Source: Periplaneta americana
Taxonomy: Eukaryota > Arthropoda > Insecta > Blattodea > Blattidae
DNA: 64,000 bases
NCBI RefSeq assembly: GCF_040183065.1
Contig: NC_091120.1
Location: 173,742,488-173,806,487 of the forward strand
Reading direction: 5' to 3'
Part shown: positions 1 to 13,341 of the stretch, piece after piece
How the letters are laid out: the number at the start of each line of letters is the position of its first letter
Numbering within the stretch: position 1 is the stretch's first letter
Translations under genes and position numbers: made by a program
Notes under the pieces: generated by a model
Databases searched by the model: none
What the model was told of the DNA's origin: nothing
What the model saw: only the letters and a program-made list of their open reading frames with translations

Positions 1-1626
1 TTGGTGCTTACACTTACTGTTAGACTCCTCTGTTGTTCCTCCATTCATTTTCTGTATTTACGAATTTGTTCAGCTTCAAATTTTTGTGTTGCGATTTGTT
101 TTTGTTATTTTTTTCGTTTTCTGCGTTGTATAATTCAGCATTTGCTTTGGTCCAGAATTAAATTTGCCAGGATTGTGCTCAGGGTTTAAAGAAGGGTGAG
201 ATGTTTGAAGAGGGAAAGAACATTTGTTCATAAAGTGGATCTATAATAACATTTTAGCAAACTGTTTATTAATTATAAGACAGAGTAACACACAAAAAGT
301 AGATTAAGGTGGAACTGAACGGGTGACAAAATAAGTATAGCTAAGTTGCATACATTACACACTTTCTAACTCGCCAATTTCTTCCCACCCAGACCCTTCC
401 CCTTGTGTATGGCTGTGATGTTTATGTTTTGGTTTAGTTATGGATGCACTTTCTGTCGATGTTGTTCAGAGAATAAAAACCAAATTCGTTAATTTAGTAC
501 TATATACTATAAATATATTCTCACGCATATTGTTTGTCATACAAAACAATAAGAATTTTATGTAGGGAAAAAGAGTGTTTTCGGAAAGTAGCAGACAAAT
601 TATTTGGTGGTATAGTTTTGGAAAAGTGGTAATTAATGATTATGAGAAATTAGTTAATCCGAAGTTAAGAATCTTGAGAGGAGATTTAATTATTCTTACA
701 AACTTAAGATTTTTATGTAAGTGTGTTTACAATAACCACAAAACATGATGAAAAAAACGTCCTTTAAAATTATGAGCAATTAGATAGTAGAACTTAAAAG
801 CATTCATGTACTTTCAGCTAGAAAAGAATACAGTATGTATACACTTTAGAAGATGGTAGGGGAACTGCAGTCATGATCTTCTCTGATTTAGGTAAAATGA
901 AACCTTATAATGCAATAGTTTACCTTCCAAAATAATTTTGAGTCCAAGATATGGAACAGAGAAAATTTCACTCTGTTGTTTTGAATAAAATTAAAAAAAA
1001 TCGTAGCATAGAAGAATTATTATGAAATTAATAGTAAGGATGGTGTTAATGAAATGGTTCAGTATAGAGCTTAAAAAGAAATATTAAATATATAATCTTC
1101 TTGAGCAATATAAACTTAAAATTCCATAGTATTAAAAGTCTTTGTCATAAATTAGGGAAGATTGGAGAATGCTGGGTTTGTAGTGAAAGATATGCCGTTA
1201 AATTTATGTAAACAATTGCCATTTAGTGATAAAAATTTGAGTATGTACAGTCTTCTGATAGGTAGCCAAAACTAGTATTTGTCATAGTAATGCTTGAAGT
1301 GTAGCATAATGTCTCATTTCTTACAGGCTGTAATAATTGTTGGGGTTTTGTGCTGTTTTAATCTGAATTGTCATAGAAATTCAGTTACTGATAACGTAAA
1401 AAAAAAAGAGGAAAATAAAACTGTTATGTCCCCTATACATAAGAATATACTCGTATGTAGCAATACACTTTTAATAAATAAGTCAGTACCGGTAGTAATA
1501 AAAATGAAATTGTAGATAAAATATGAGTATATTATTTCTAAAATTTACTAGATACGAGAAAAGAGCACATTTATATACTGTAGAACATATCTCAAGAGTG
1601 TACAATGTTATGTTTTCTTTTAACAG
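1..1626. other. Intron sequence upstream of DNAH1 exon A
   Basis: AT-rich, with several short T-rich and A-rich runs. I see no conserved dynein segment, no recognisable transposon protein and no inverted repeat. Short open frames here have no recognisable domain. Confidence 0.6.
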
Positions 1627-1756
1627 ATATGAGATGTATGTCGATTGTATGATGTTCCCCGGTATACATGACATTGATGATGAAACTTTGAACCGTCTGT
1701 TTGAGCTTTCTACGCGTAAAGGCGTGCTCAAAATGAATGAAAATTTTACAGAAAAG
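1627..1756 (+). CDS. DNAH1: DNAH1 exon A (tail)
   Basis: First exon visible in the window. It is preceded by a T-rich tract and TTTTAACAG and followed by GTATGA. It opens with the last base of a split codon and encodes 43 residues ([12 protein letters not shown]... to NENFTEK), ending in phase 0. It aligns with the LYVDCM segment of the human DNAH1 tail, so several N-terminal exons must lie before base 1. I searched 1-1626 for the preceding conserved segment and did not see it. Confidence 0.85.
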
Positions 1757-4700
1757 GTATGACAATTTCTGCAATCACATTATATTTAAAAACTTGAAGG
1801 AAGAATTCTGATATGCATTTCACTTATTTAAATGCAAATATTTCGTACTTATCAGAAAATTAAATGCCTGCATTCTTAATTTTGAATGTATGTGATCATA
1901 AACATAACATCGTGTTATATTTGTTAAAAAAATTATCTTGTGCTTTTTCTCTATAATTAAATATAATTGTCCTCTATTACCACAGCCACTGCTGCCACCA
2001 CTGCTGTGCTGCCGAAATCTGTCCATCTGATATTTATATGTTAGACGTTGTTGTCTCTTAAGCTCTCATGCTAGTGACTAATTAATTATCTTCCTATGTT
2101 CAATAAATTTGTTTTTAGTACATGCTCTTTAAGGCAGTTGCTTTTTGGATGTTATCAGTTCGAAAAATTTAACTTTTAGTGTCCTAGGCCATGTTTAGGA
2201 GACTTTTAAACAAAAAAAATTGATTCAATGTGACATTTTGTATTACTCTTAAATGGAATTATTCAACTTAAAATTCCTCATATAATAATATAATTCAGAG
2301 AGTTTTTACTAAAATATATTCTATGTACTATGTACATAAAGAACTTAAGCAGACTCATCTTACATTTGGACGAGGCACAGCTGAGACCAGAAACAATGGA
2401 TTCATTCACTAACGTTTAGCTTTTTCTACTTGATACATAATATACAATTCTTACATGAGTAATATATTACGAATTTAAATTTGAAATGGGTTTTGTGATT
2501 ATATTTTTCAGACAGATGTAGAAATAAGATATATGTACAAGAGGGCAATGTGTAAGCAGAGTTTTGAATGTACATTAAAAGCTTATCCAGACTTACATGG
2601 CTTCATAAAGATTCCTCCAATGGGGATACCGAAAATACCAGAGAAAGGTGAGTTCAATAAATGTAGTTACCAGTAGAGATTAAATAAACAGATTGGGTGT
2701 ATTTCTCAGTTTTAAATTATAATTTCGTTTTTACAGCATGCGTTTCAACATCAATGGAAGATTTTTACGGCACACGGGAATACGTGAGATGGTACAGCTT
2801 ATATGTAATACCAGAAGCATACCAAGCCATGTCACTTATTGTGAAGGAATGTAGGAAAGCTGCGGCCATGAATCTATACAAACTCAGCTATGGAAAATGT
2901 GTTTCTTTGGAAGAGTTCGAATCAGTTCAAGTTCAGAATATGAATATGGTTAGTAAGCTGTCATCCTTTTCTCTTTAGAAATTTGAAAATTCAAGTTTGA
3001 TTCTCGAAATTTATGTACCAGTATGTACAGTCTTAGAAAAAGTTTCGTCGTACAGATACTTTATAAGTCCCAGAAAGAAGGCAGTGCGCATGATCAGAGA
3101 CAAGTGGCCTGGTTCACAAGAGAAAAATTAGTTGAAGTAATAAAATTAGTTTTGTTTCGTTGTATGTCTGATCATGCGTACTGCCTCCTTTCTGGGACTT
3201 ACGAAGTATCTGTGCGACAAAACGTTTTTCTGAGACTATACAAGCTTTTTTTTTTGTCATTATTTAATATTGCCCGTTTATAATTTTTCTTCATTAATAA
3301 TTTTGCTGAATAACACGAAATCTCAGAATGAAATCTTTGTTGTATTGTGGTTCCTTTCTTTGTCGAACAGTCTGCATTTTAATTTCCTTTCATTCTACAG
3401 TGAGAATGTATCCATTGAAAAGCAACTATTTTTGTCTGTTTTTTTTTTGTACGAACTTAATTTTGGTATACATTTGTCGCACTCTCTTGTCTTCTGATGT
3501 TAATAACACACCAGCCTGAATTGCAGATGTTGAATCACAAAATATGATACTTTGTTCAATTAATTTACAGGATAAATTCATTTTTTTAACCTGGTATTAA
3601 TAGTTTCTAATTCACCATCGTAGTGTGTAGTGTTTTCTTCTAGTGTAGGTAAAGGCAAACAATATCACAATAAATACCTCCTCCGACAGTATTATTTTTC
3701 TATATATTATACATCTTGATTACACAACTTTTAACACTGTATCACTTCGGAATATGTATGATAAGAGTTTCTTGTGTTAAATTCTAACGTACCTTGATTA
3801 CATGTTTCGACCTATTTATGGGTCATCCTCAGAACTGGTCATTGTTGGTCTTGGCACCTCTTGTTTTGTTTTCTGTGAGGGTGTGTTCGTGTGGTATAGT
3901 GTAGAGTCAAAGAGTGTGTGTGTTCTGAAATTGAGTTGTGTGTTGAGAATTTCGTTGTGGTGTGTTTTCGTGTGTCTGTATATTTCATATTGTTCTAGTA
4001 TGTTTAGTTTCTGGCTTTTGGTTGGATGTGTAGTATTTCCATGTCTGTGTTGATGTCTCTGTGGGTGTGGTTAGCATTTGTGATGTGTTCTGCATATGTG
4101 GAGATGTTTTGTAATTTTGTTATGACTGTGATGTGTTCTTTGTAACGTGTTTGAAATGATCTGCCTGTTTGTCCTATGTAGAATTGTTGGTGTTACATTT
4201 GAGTTTGTATACGCCTGTGTGGTTGTATTTTTCTGCAGAGATTCATCTGTGCAAATGTGTAACCACTCTGATTTTGGATAGGGTGTATCTGTAGTTTCTA
4301 ATACTAATAATTTTATTATTTCTGTATTTGTTTCCTATTTCTTTATATTTTCTGAAAGTTGTTGTTGTTTTCTAATGCCAGGTGTTTGACAATAAAGTCA
4401 TTTGACCTCTTGCACTCCAATATTTTTCAAAGATATTGTCATGGTCAGCCACTGAAGCACAGATTTTGAGGTGTTCCGAATCCATTTCTTGATTTGATAT
4501 TTTCTGAAAGTTTGAAATTATATTGTATACCAATATATTCAAGTGTGATGATGGTGTTAACTATTTTCGTGAAATAGATGGAGTATTCTTTTGTAAAACT
4601 TTTACTTCTTGAATAAACCCAGACCGATAAATTTCTATTGTGTTGGTCGCAGCTTCTACAGTAAAATTTTCATGTGTCAGACGGTGCTAATTTCTCAAAC

Positions 4701-7428
4701 AGTAAAAGACCCATTATATAAAATAGGATAATAATTTTCTGTAATAATTTTCATGGATGTTATTGGCAGGGGCGGACGCAGGATTTTTTTTCGGGGAGGG
4801 ATTTGAGGAGATAGTAAAAATGGAGTAATGAGAAATAAGTTTATACACTCACAATTTGTTTCCGAGTCACAAACAATTACAAGTAAGCCTGAGTAGCGTA
4901 GTCGGTATAGCCTTCTGTGCTCGAAGTTGTGGATTCTACCCCAATCCAGCTCGATGGCATTTAAGTGTGTTTAAATGCGACAGACCTCATATCAGTCCAT
5001 TTAATGGCATGTAAAAGAAGTCCTGAGGGAAAAAATTTCGGCACACCAGCGACGCTGATACAACCTCGGCAATTGCGAGCGTTGTTAAATAAATCATAAT
5101 TTTTTAATTTTAACATTTACAATGACTGCAATACAAAAACAATGACAGAATGACATTTACAGAAGAAGGCGACGAGGCTTCTTAGACATTTCATCCAGTA
5201 CTTCATGAGCTTTTACTTCTACATTTTTATGTATATACATCAAGGCCAGTGCATTTAATCTGTCTGCTCCCATCGTGCTTCTCAAGTAAGTCTTCAAATA
5301 CCGCAATGTTGAGAACGACCGTTCTGGTGTTGCTGCAGTTACAGGCAACGTGCAGAAAAGTTTCAGCATCTTGTGAGTGCAGGGAAAAATAATTTCATTG
5401 CACCTTTTCAAAGATGATATAAAACAGTAGGTATTAGATGAAGATTTTTCTGATCAAGGAAATTTCTTCTCCACATCTTCAATTCATTGAAGAAAGACTC
5501 TGGTGATGCATCAACATCATTGGGCCACTGATTTACTGTAGCCTGAACAGCAGTTTCTAAATCTTCATCTGATGCTCGCACTATGTTTTGAGGCAGAAAA
5601 GTTTGTATGGACTTTAGGATTTCCTTACGATTTAAAACCCTGTCCTTTTGCTGACTAATGAAATAGTCTAAGAAGAGAAGGAAAATTAAAAGCCTAAAAT
5701 ACTCTTCATGAATCTCTGTCGTGAAGTAAGAACGCAGTGTTTGTCTTCCTGCAGTTCTTGGAATTTAACACTTTAGCAAAGAGAATTTACGTGGAAAACT
5801 CTCTAATTACTATGTACATTCACGAATTAAAATTAATATTATTTTTGTTTCTTGTTTCGTATTTTTCTCAAAATTTCGGGAGGGGATATATCCCCTTAAT
5901 CCCCCCTTGCATCCGCCCCTGGCTATTGGTGTTGATTTTACTGCTTCAGTATAATGTAAAAACTTGCTCTTTCCTGTTAGGTAATAAAATTTCTGAAGGG
6001 ATTGTGGTTGGAGAATATCAGCCATGATATTCGCATGAGTTTACGAGATGTTGGTAAAGGGTGGTACAATATCCTAGAAAGCTCATACGAAGTATATAAA
6101 ATTTCTAAACTCTATCGGATGATGATGGTAATCATTCAACGTATGCAGGTAAGTTCAGTGAAATATTACATAAATTTTCTGTTAAAGAAACGTATGTAGG
6201 GTACAGTAGATCATTTTAAATCTAATGAACACTCAACATTTACTTGGACTCTATTCTAAATATACCAAAAAAAGTTGTATTTTACATTAATTTGGAAGTT
6301 AGTTGCTATAAATACCTCTCATAACAGTTACTCGTATGTTACTTTCTACTAAGCAAAATGGTAGAATTAATATTATTAAAGTATTTTTTATGAGAACGTT
6401 TTGATGAATTGTTTAACATAGAGCTTACAATGAATGGCAGAAATATAATTATTATTATTTCACGTTTTTAAATCAATTCCGCATTTCGTTTTGAAGACTG
6501 CGAAATATTGACGGAAACCAGATAATATTATTTTCTTAAATTGAGAAGTGTGTAGTTTCTATCAGTATTTTGCAGTCTTCAAAACGAAATGCGGTATTTA
6601 TTAAAAATATGAAATAATAACGGCTTCCCCGATGATTGTGATAACCACAAATTAACTCCTTAGTAAGTTGGATGATCGTTTACCTCTTCTAAAGTATATT
6701 GACTTAAGGCCAGCGGTTGGTATGCCTTGGTCCTCTGTGGGTGGTCGCGCACAGGATTATTTATTACAGTTTACGAACATTACATTGATTCCTAATTAGT
6801 TGTCTTACAATATAAATAGCGAAGCCTAAACATAAATAGACCTACCTCTTGAAATAACCTTCAGGCTTTACTGCTGAAAGTGTATAGTGACGCCTAAACA
6901 CAAACATAAAAAAATGTCCATGCATTTCCTACGGAAAATATAATTAAAACCAAACAAGTCTGATTTAATTACAAAATAATCTTCAATTTTTCATGCTGGT
7001 TTCCTTTTTTTCATTTACCGCTATTTCATTTACAATGTTAAATTTCGTGCTATCATTAGTTATATTTGCTTATCTTCATACAGTAACTTTCTCCATTCTC
7101 CTGTAACTTCAAATTTTCCTTTACACAATGCAGAGCTGCACGTATTGCATCCTTCACCTGACATAATTAGGAACATTAAATCCAGATGTTTGAGATGGGC
7201 AGGGCATGTAGCGCGTATGGGCGAATCCAGAAATGCATATAGTGTGTTAGTTGGAAGGCCAGAGGGGAAAAGACCTTTGGGGAGGCCGAGACGTAGATGG
7301 GAGGATATTAAAATGGATTTGAGGGAGGTGGGATATGATGGTAGAGACTGGATTAATCTTGCTCAGGATAGGGACCAATGGCGGGCTTATGTGAGGGCGG
7401 CAATGAACCTGCGGGTTCCTTAAAAACC

Positions 7429-7460
<32 letters not shown>

Positions 7461-10400
7461 TTTTCGTACAGTTTCATGATAACATTCTTCTGAAAATTAA
7501 TACAGCGAGAATATTGGGAGGGGACTCTAAGTGTGTTGGAATTGCCATCTGCACCATATGTTAAAATACTGTATTTTAATTTCTTCCTATAACCACTACA
7601 GATTGTCCTAGATAGAGTATCATGATACTCTATATTAATACATAGAGTAAATTCCTTGAGGCTTAATGGAACTTATTTATGTTGATGCAGTGAAAAATAA
7701 ATTGGAATAGATTGAAACACGTAATAATAAACGAACAAATAGAGAGGTAAAAAAGGGAGGAAGAGTACAGATGAGGGAAGGGGAAGAGGAGTAAAATGAG
7801 AAGAGAGAACGAGAAAGGGGGTGAGGGGAAGGGGTGGGGGAGTGAAAAAGAGAGAGGAGGGAGGGATTGTGGAGGGGAATGAGGAGAGAGAGAAAGAGGG
7901 GAGGGAGGCAGAGAGAGTGAGAGGGAGGGGGAGAGCGAGACAGGGAGATGGGGAGAGATGGAAGGAGAGAGAGTGAATTTTTTATTAAACTTCATGCTGT
8001 GTAATTTTATAAATCTCCTTCTTTAGGGACTGCTAAAACTTTCTAATGTGTAACGAATATTAGAAAGGGAAGATAATAAGGGTAAATCACAGATGTTAAA
8101 ACTATTGTGACAGCCCCGTCGAGACTCGATCACGCGTCCCACAGAGGGCAGGGCGCGCTTGGAAGGATCGGGCGACGCGGCAAATGAAGTTGTGCACGCA
8201 TCTACTTCCTAGGGCATGTGCTGTGCGAGGAAAATGGGGGAGCTGGAAGCCAGGCAAACTGATTGTTGTAACGAGAATGATCGCGAAATCGTAGTTTCTG
8301 GAAAGTATGGCTTAACTTATAAAAGCGAGCAGCCTTCGAAGAGACTGAGTTGCAGTCGTTGCTAGTTTTTGTTCAGCAAGCCAGCCAGTCTTGTGTAGCA
8401 GTGAAGCCAGTTTCGAGACCGGAGTTCGACTTGAGTGTGTGTCCGCAACTGTCCGAGGGTCCAGGCGGAAGCAACGCAGTTGGAAGACTTGAGTTCGAGT
8501 GCAGTGGACCGCAGTTGGGGGACCTGAGTTCGAAGTTCAGTGGACTGTCTCTGAAGGTCTTGGGTTCGAGATACTGTGAACTTGAGTGACTGAGCTAGAA
8601 GAACTAGTCAAGGCAAACGAACTGTGAACTGAGAAATGACAGTTTTGTGCTGTAAATAGTGCTTTGTGAACATTAGTTGAGATTAGGAGCACATTGTTGT
8701 TCGCAATAATCCAAGTGAATTGTCATTGTCGTCTGTGGAGTGCAATAACGAATACTGTGTTGCTGTGTGGAGTGGAAATCCCATTGTTGAAGGGAGTGTT
8801 TAAATTAAATTGTAGAAAGTGATTATTGTTGTTTTGAATAAAAGTTACATTCTTGTTTGAAATAAAAGTTACACTATGTTAAAGTGTGTTGACAGTCTTG
8901 TACTTATAATAGCATTTGTTAGTAAATTGTTGAATTAAAATTATCTTCTAGATAGATACAGGATATAGTAGGCATACTAGTAAACTAATTGTTTCATGTG
9001 CTTTCAGGGCGCTTTACGAACTCTGGTGATATCATCTCTAACAATGTATACAAATTTGATTGAGATACCCTGTCTCTGTACACTAAACTGTCCTGAAGAC
9101 TTTGTATGGGGTGATAATTTGATCGACACTCAGTTTATTCCAGCATCTCCAGGCATATTTTTACTGCTGCTTAAGATGAATGAGGAAAATGTATTCTATT
9201 CTACAGATCCGTATCAATTCGAGGTAACTTACACTTCTCACACAGTTGTTATTTGTTACATTGACAACAAATGTTTTAATTTATTTTATGCTGCACATTC
9301 AGTTTAACTTCAACGGTGTTTTTATGCTACTTGTAATTGTTAACTTTCGGTACACTAAAATTTGAAATTTGGTGATAATATTTTCCCCAAAAAAGAAAAC
9401 ATACGTCCATATCATTTATGTTCAGTTACGTTTTGTCATTTTATGTTTTATTGTCCATAATCGACACTCACAGAAACATATGTCCATAGTAAATTTATGT
9501 CCACATATATCAGACATTTAGTTGGCAAATTTGAATATGTACTACAACATTCTCTTGTGTCAGGTCTTAGTATTGAACTGAGTAACTTTTAAAATTAATG
9601 ATGAAAGAGTAATGGACCGGAGAAAAATTCTCTTTGGCACCGGGATTTGAACCCGGGTTTTCAGCTCTACGTGCTGATGCTTTATCCACTAAGCCACACT
9701 AAGCCACCATCCTGGTATCGGACAGAATCGTCTCAGTTTAAGTTCCAACTCTTGGGTTCCCTCTAGTGGCCGCCCTCTCCACTACGTCATAGATGTCTAT
9801 AAACGTAGGACTGAAGTCCACACATGTGCTGAGGTGCACTCGTGAGTGACTAGTTGGCTGGGATCTGATGGAATAAGCGCCGTCTTAAATCACGAAGTGA
9901 TTTACGCATATCATATATATTATTTTTAATGTACCGACGTACATATGATATTTCCATGCAGATATTCTGCGTCATCATATGATGAAAGAGTAATGGAATG
10001 GAGAAAAATTTTCTCCGGCGCTTATTCCGTCGGATCCCGGCCAACTAATCACTCATAACGAGTGCACCTCAGCACATGTGTGGACTTCAGTCCTACGTTC
10101 ATAGACAACTATGACGTAGTGCAGAGGGCGGCCACTAGAGGGAACCCAAGAGTTGGAACTTAAACTGAGACGGTTCTGTCTGACACTGGGATGGATATCC
10201 AGTGTGGCTTAGTGGATAAAGCATCAGCACGTAGAGCTGAAAACCCGGGTTCAAATCCTGGTGCCGGAGAGAATTTTTCTCCGTTCCATTACTCTTTCAT
10301 CATATGATGACGCAGAATATCTGCCTGGAAATATCATATGTACCTCGGTACATTAAAAATAAAAATAAAAATAAAAATAATATATATTTTAAAATTAAGT

Positions 10401-12132
10401 TAAATTGACTACTAGAAACTGTCAGAATAATGCACGAGAAAAAGAATAGTATAAAAAAAGACAGTTTTTGAGATCTTTTAATTTTATATCATACTAAAAA
10501 TTATGGTTCAGATTTAAATGCAGGGCTCTATTCATTTCATTTCATTTATTAGTTGTCAATAGATTTGCGAACAAGTTTCTGAACAGTTACCAGAAATTAT
10601 GACTATGAATAAATATCACAAAGATTAATTAAATTACAGTAATAATAATTTAATGGCAATAAACGACAATAATTGAGGACCGTTTTTGAAAAACTTGCTA
10701 ACTGAAAAATTTGCAAAATTGAGATTTTGATGGATTCGTTAACATAAGGCAGGCCTCTACATGATGTTCAAGGCGTCTTAGTAAAATTGGGTTATTTCTC
10801 ATCATTGTAGTGTGTCAAAGTGTAATCGTTTTTTCAAAACTTTGTTTCTGCTATAAGTAAGAGTTACAGCAAAACTTGCTTACTATAGTGTTTTGTCTCT
10901 CCTGTAAAATTTAGTTTTTTCAGTTAGCAGGTTTTGCAAAAACGGTCTTCAATTGGACATTAGCTCACCAAACGCAATGCAGCATTTTCCCAGGTTATAA
11001 AGGCACTATTATCTGCCAAAGTTTTCTCACCTAATTATGTCTCTACTGGAAACACTCAGACTTAAATACTGGGGGGGGGGGGGGGAGGACCAGCTTATCT
11101 TAAATATCTTAAATGGAGTTTATTATATTTCTCTTTACAGAAAACTCTGATACCATTGTTCAATAACCCTGTGGTCCTGACACATAGTGTGAAGCAGGTG
11201 CAGCCATTTCTGTTAACAAATCTCAAGTTTGCTGATGACCTCTACCTCTCTTCAGTTGGCTTGTTAGAGTCAGAAGTGTGCTCAATGAGAGAACGCATAG
11301 AAAATGGGATTCGAGCAGCAATAATTCCTCTCATTGCATATTCAAAAGAGTATTACAGATATATTGCTCTGTGGAACTTGAATGTGATTGAATATGTAAG
11401 GTAAATTAATATTGTGCATAGTACAGTATCAGTATTAAGTAAAAATATTATAAATAATATTCAATTTTAAACTGCCGCGATGGCCCAGTGCTAGTGTATT
11501 GGACAGATTACCTGGTTGGGTTTTTCCGAGGTTTTCCCCAACCAAAAGGCAAATGCCGGGTAATATTTTGGCGAATCCTCGGACCTCACCTCATCTCACT
11601 ACATCTCGCCAAAATATTGTAAAAAATTTCACAAAATTGTAAAAATTGTAGAAAATTACTAATTTGTAAAACTATAAAAATTTGTAAAAATTGTAATTGT
11701 AAAATTGTAAAATTTTGACTTGTTCCACATCTTAAAGCTTCATTGCTCATGTAAGATCTATGGAATAAAATACATGAATGAATGATACAGATCAGAGGGC
11801 CCGGGTTCAAATCCTGGTCGATCCACCCTTGGTCCAGGCAACACACTTGGTACTCTGGTTCCCCTGTGGCACTCTAACAATTCTTCTTCTTTTCTTCTTC
11901 TCAGTCATCATCATCATCATCATCATCCATTACTAGTGTAATGTAGCTCCACCTCTGTAGTACACTTTGGATAATCTCTGGCGAACTAAGTAGTCTATGG
12001 TTCTTGGCACTAGCGACAACTAGACAACTATGAGCCATGCTTATAGATTTAGGCAAATAGCGGCAAGTTAAGGGCCCTACCATTGCAAAAAAAAAACAAT
12101 TTAATTGGTATGAATGATTTGATAAATTTAAA

Positions 12133-12192
<60 letters not shown>

Positions 12193-13273
12193 CATCATCA
12201 TCATCATCATCATCGTTAATTTTTTTTCATAATTCTATTTCTAAATATGTAATTGTAAGATCTTGACAATGTCAGAAACTGTTACACAAATCTAGTAGCA
12301 TGTACCTAATAAATATTTTATTACTATGTTACATACAGCAAAAAACCTCAGTATACTGGAGTGTCGTAAAATTTTAAGACAACCGATCAAATTAAATAAA
12401 TTATCAGTGGCGAAGCTCTTAAGAGGCTTTTGAGGCTTAGCTTACCCAAAAAATTTAAGTTATTATACCTAGTAACAGTAGGTCTATAAGTTCGTAATAA
12501 CGATGAATAGTAACACTTGGTTGCACTCCAATCCTTCCATATATTAAGTTCATGTTGGCAATCATTCCAGGATGCAGAGTTCAGTGCGAGGCTTGTGGCA
12601 GAAGCTTCTAAAGGCATGACTACGATCTTGACTTGCAAACTTGAGGGGGGACTGAGGAGGGGGTATCGATTTGCTACATCTCCATACAAAATGAAACTAG
12701 CCTTCCGTTAGAATAATACTTCGTTATATATTGGTGTTCTCTGAATGCGCTGTGTTGTTTTGTGTTAGTTTAATCAAAAGTGCATGCGTGTATATTACAT
12801 ATTAATTTTGTGTAAAATGGCTCATCCTGAGAGAATATTGAGGTCATTATTTCTAGAAATAAAAGAGAAACCGTTTTCAAGTTGGATGTCTGAATCAAAA
12901 TGTGCTTACAAAGATAGGAGATCGACACCACATTTACATATTAAAATAGCGAATGAAGGAAAACAAAATAAAAATTTTCAATTGTCATGGTATAAGAAAT
13001 ATCCTTGGCTAACAGAGTGCTCTGAGACAAGTAATTTTTTATTGTTTTACTTGTATTTTATTTGAGGGTGAAAATGAGTGATCACCTTCTTCTTATGGGG
13101 TCTGTGTCACAAAAAATTTTAATAGAAAATCCGATAAACATCAACTCTATAAAATATATGTATAAGGTAAGCAGATTTTTTCAGTCCACCCAGTATTTAT
13201 AACTTAGCTTCGCCACTGTAAACTATTGGCAATTTTATGGATCCCTGCACATCACGGGGTAATGAGATAGCAA

Positions 13274-13341
<68 letters not shown>

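Noticed and set aside
1294-1515. 73-codon + strand frame upstream of exon A
   Set aside because: No similarity to the dynein tail and no plausible splice context; likely chance.
2949-2958. Alternative donor GTAAGC at 2953 for exon C
   Set aside because: It would shift the phase into exon D; GTTAGT at 2949 keeps the conserved reading.
7663-7995. Long minus-strand frame rich in Ser, Pro and Leu
   Set aside because: It is the translation of a GA-rich polypurine tract, with no complexity beyond the repeat.
8350-8589. 79-codon + strand frame
   Set aside because: It lies inside the solo LTR downstream of its TATA-like box and has no recognisable domain; treated as part of the LTR.
9630-9710. tRNA gene on the minus strand (and its mirror at 10203-10262)
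   Set aside because: The tRNA-like part belongs to a repetitive palindromic element; no clean acceptor-stem pairing could be made out.
11396-11401. Donor GTAAGG at 11396 for exon F
   Set aside because: Joining it to exon G gives an immediate stop; using 11401 gives EYVSKFEEEN in frame.
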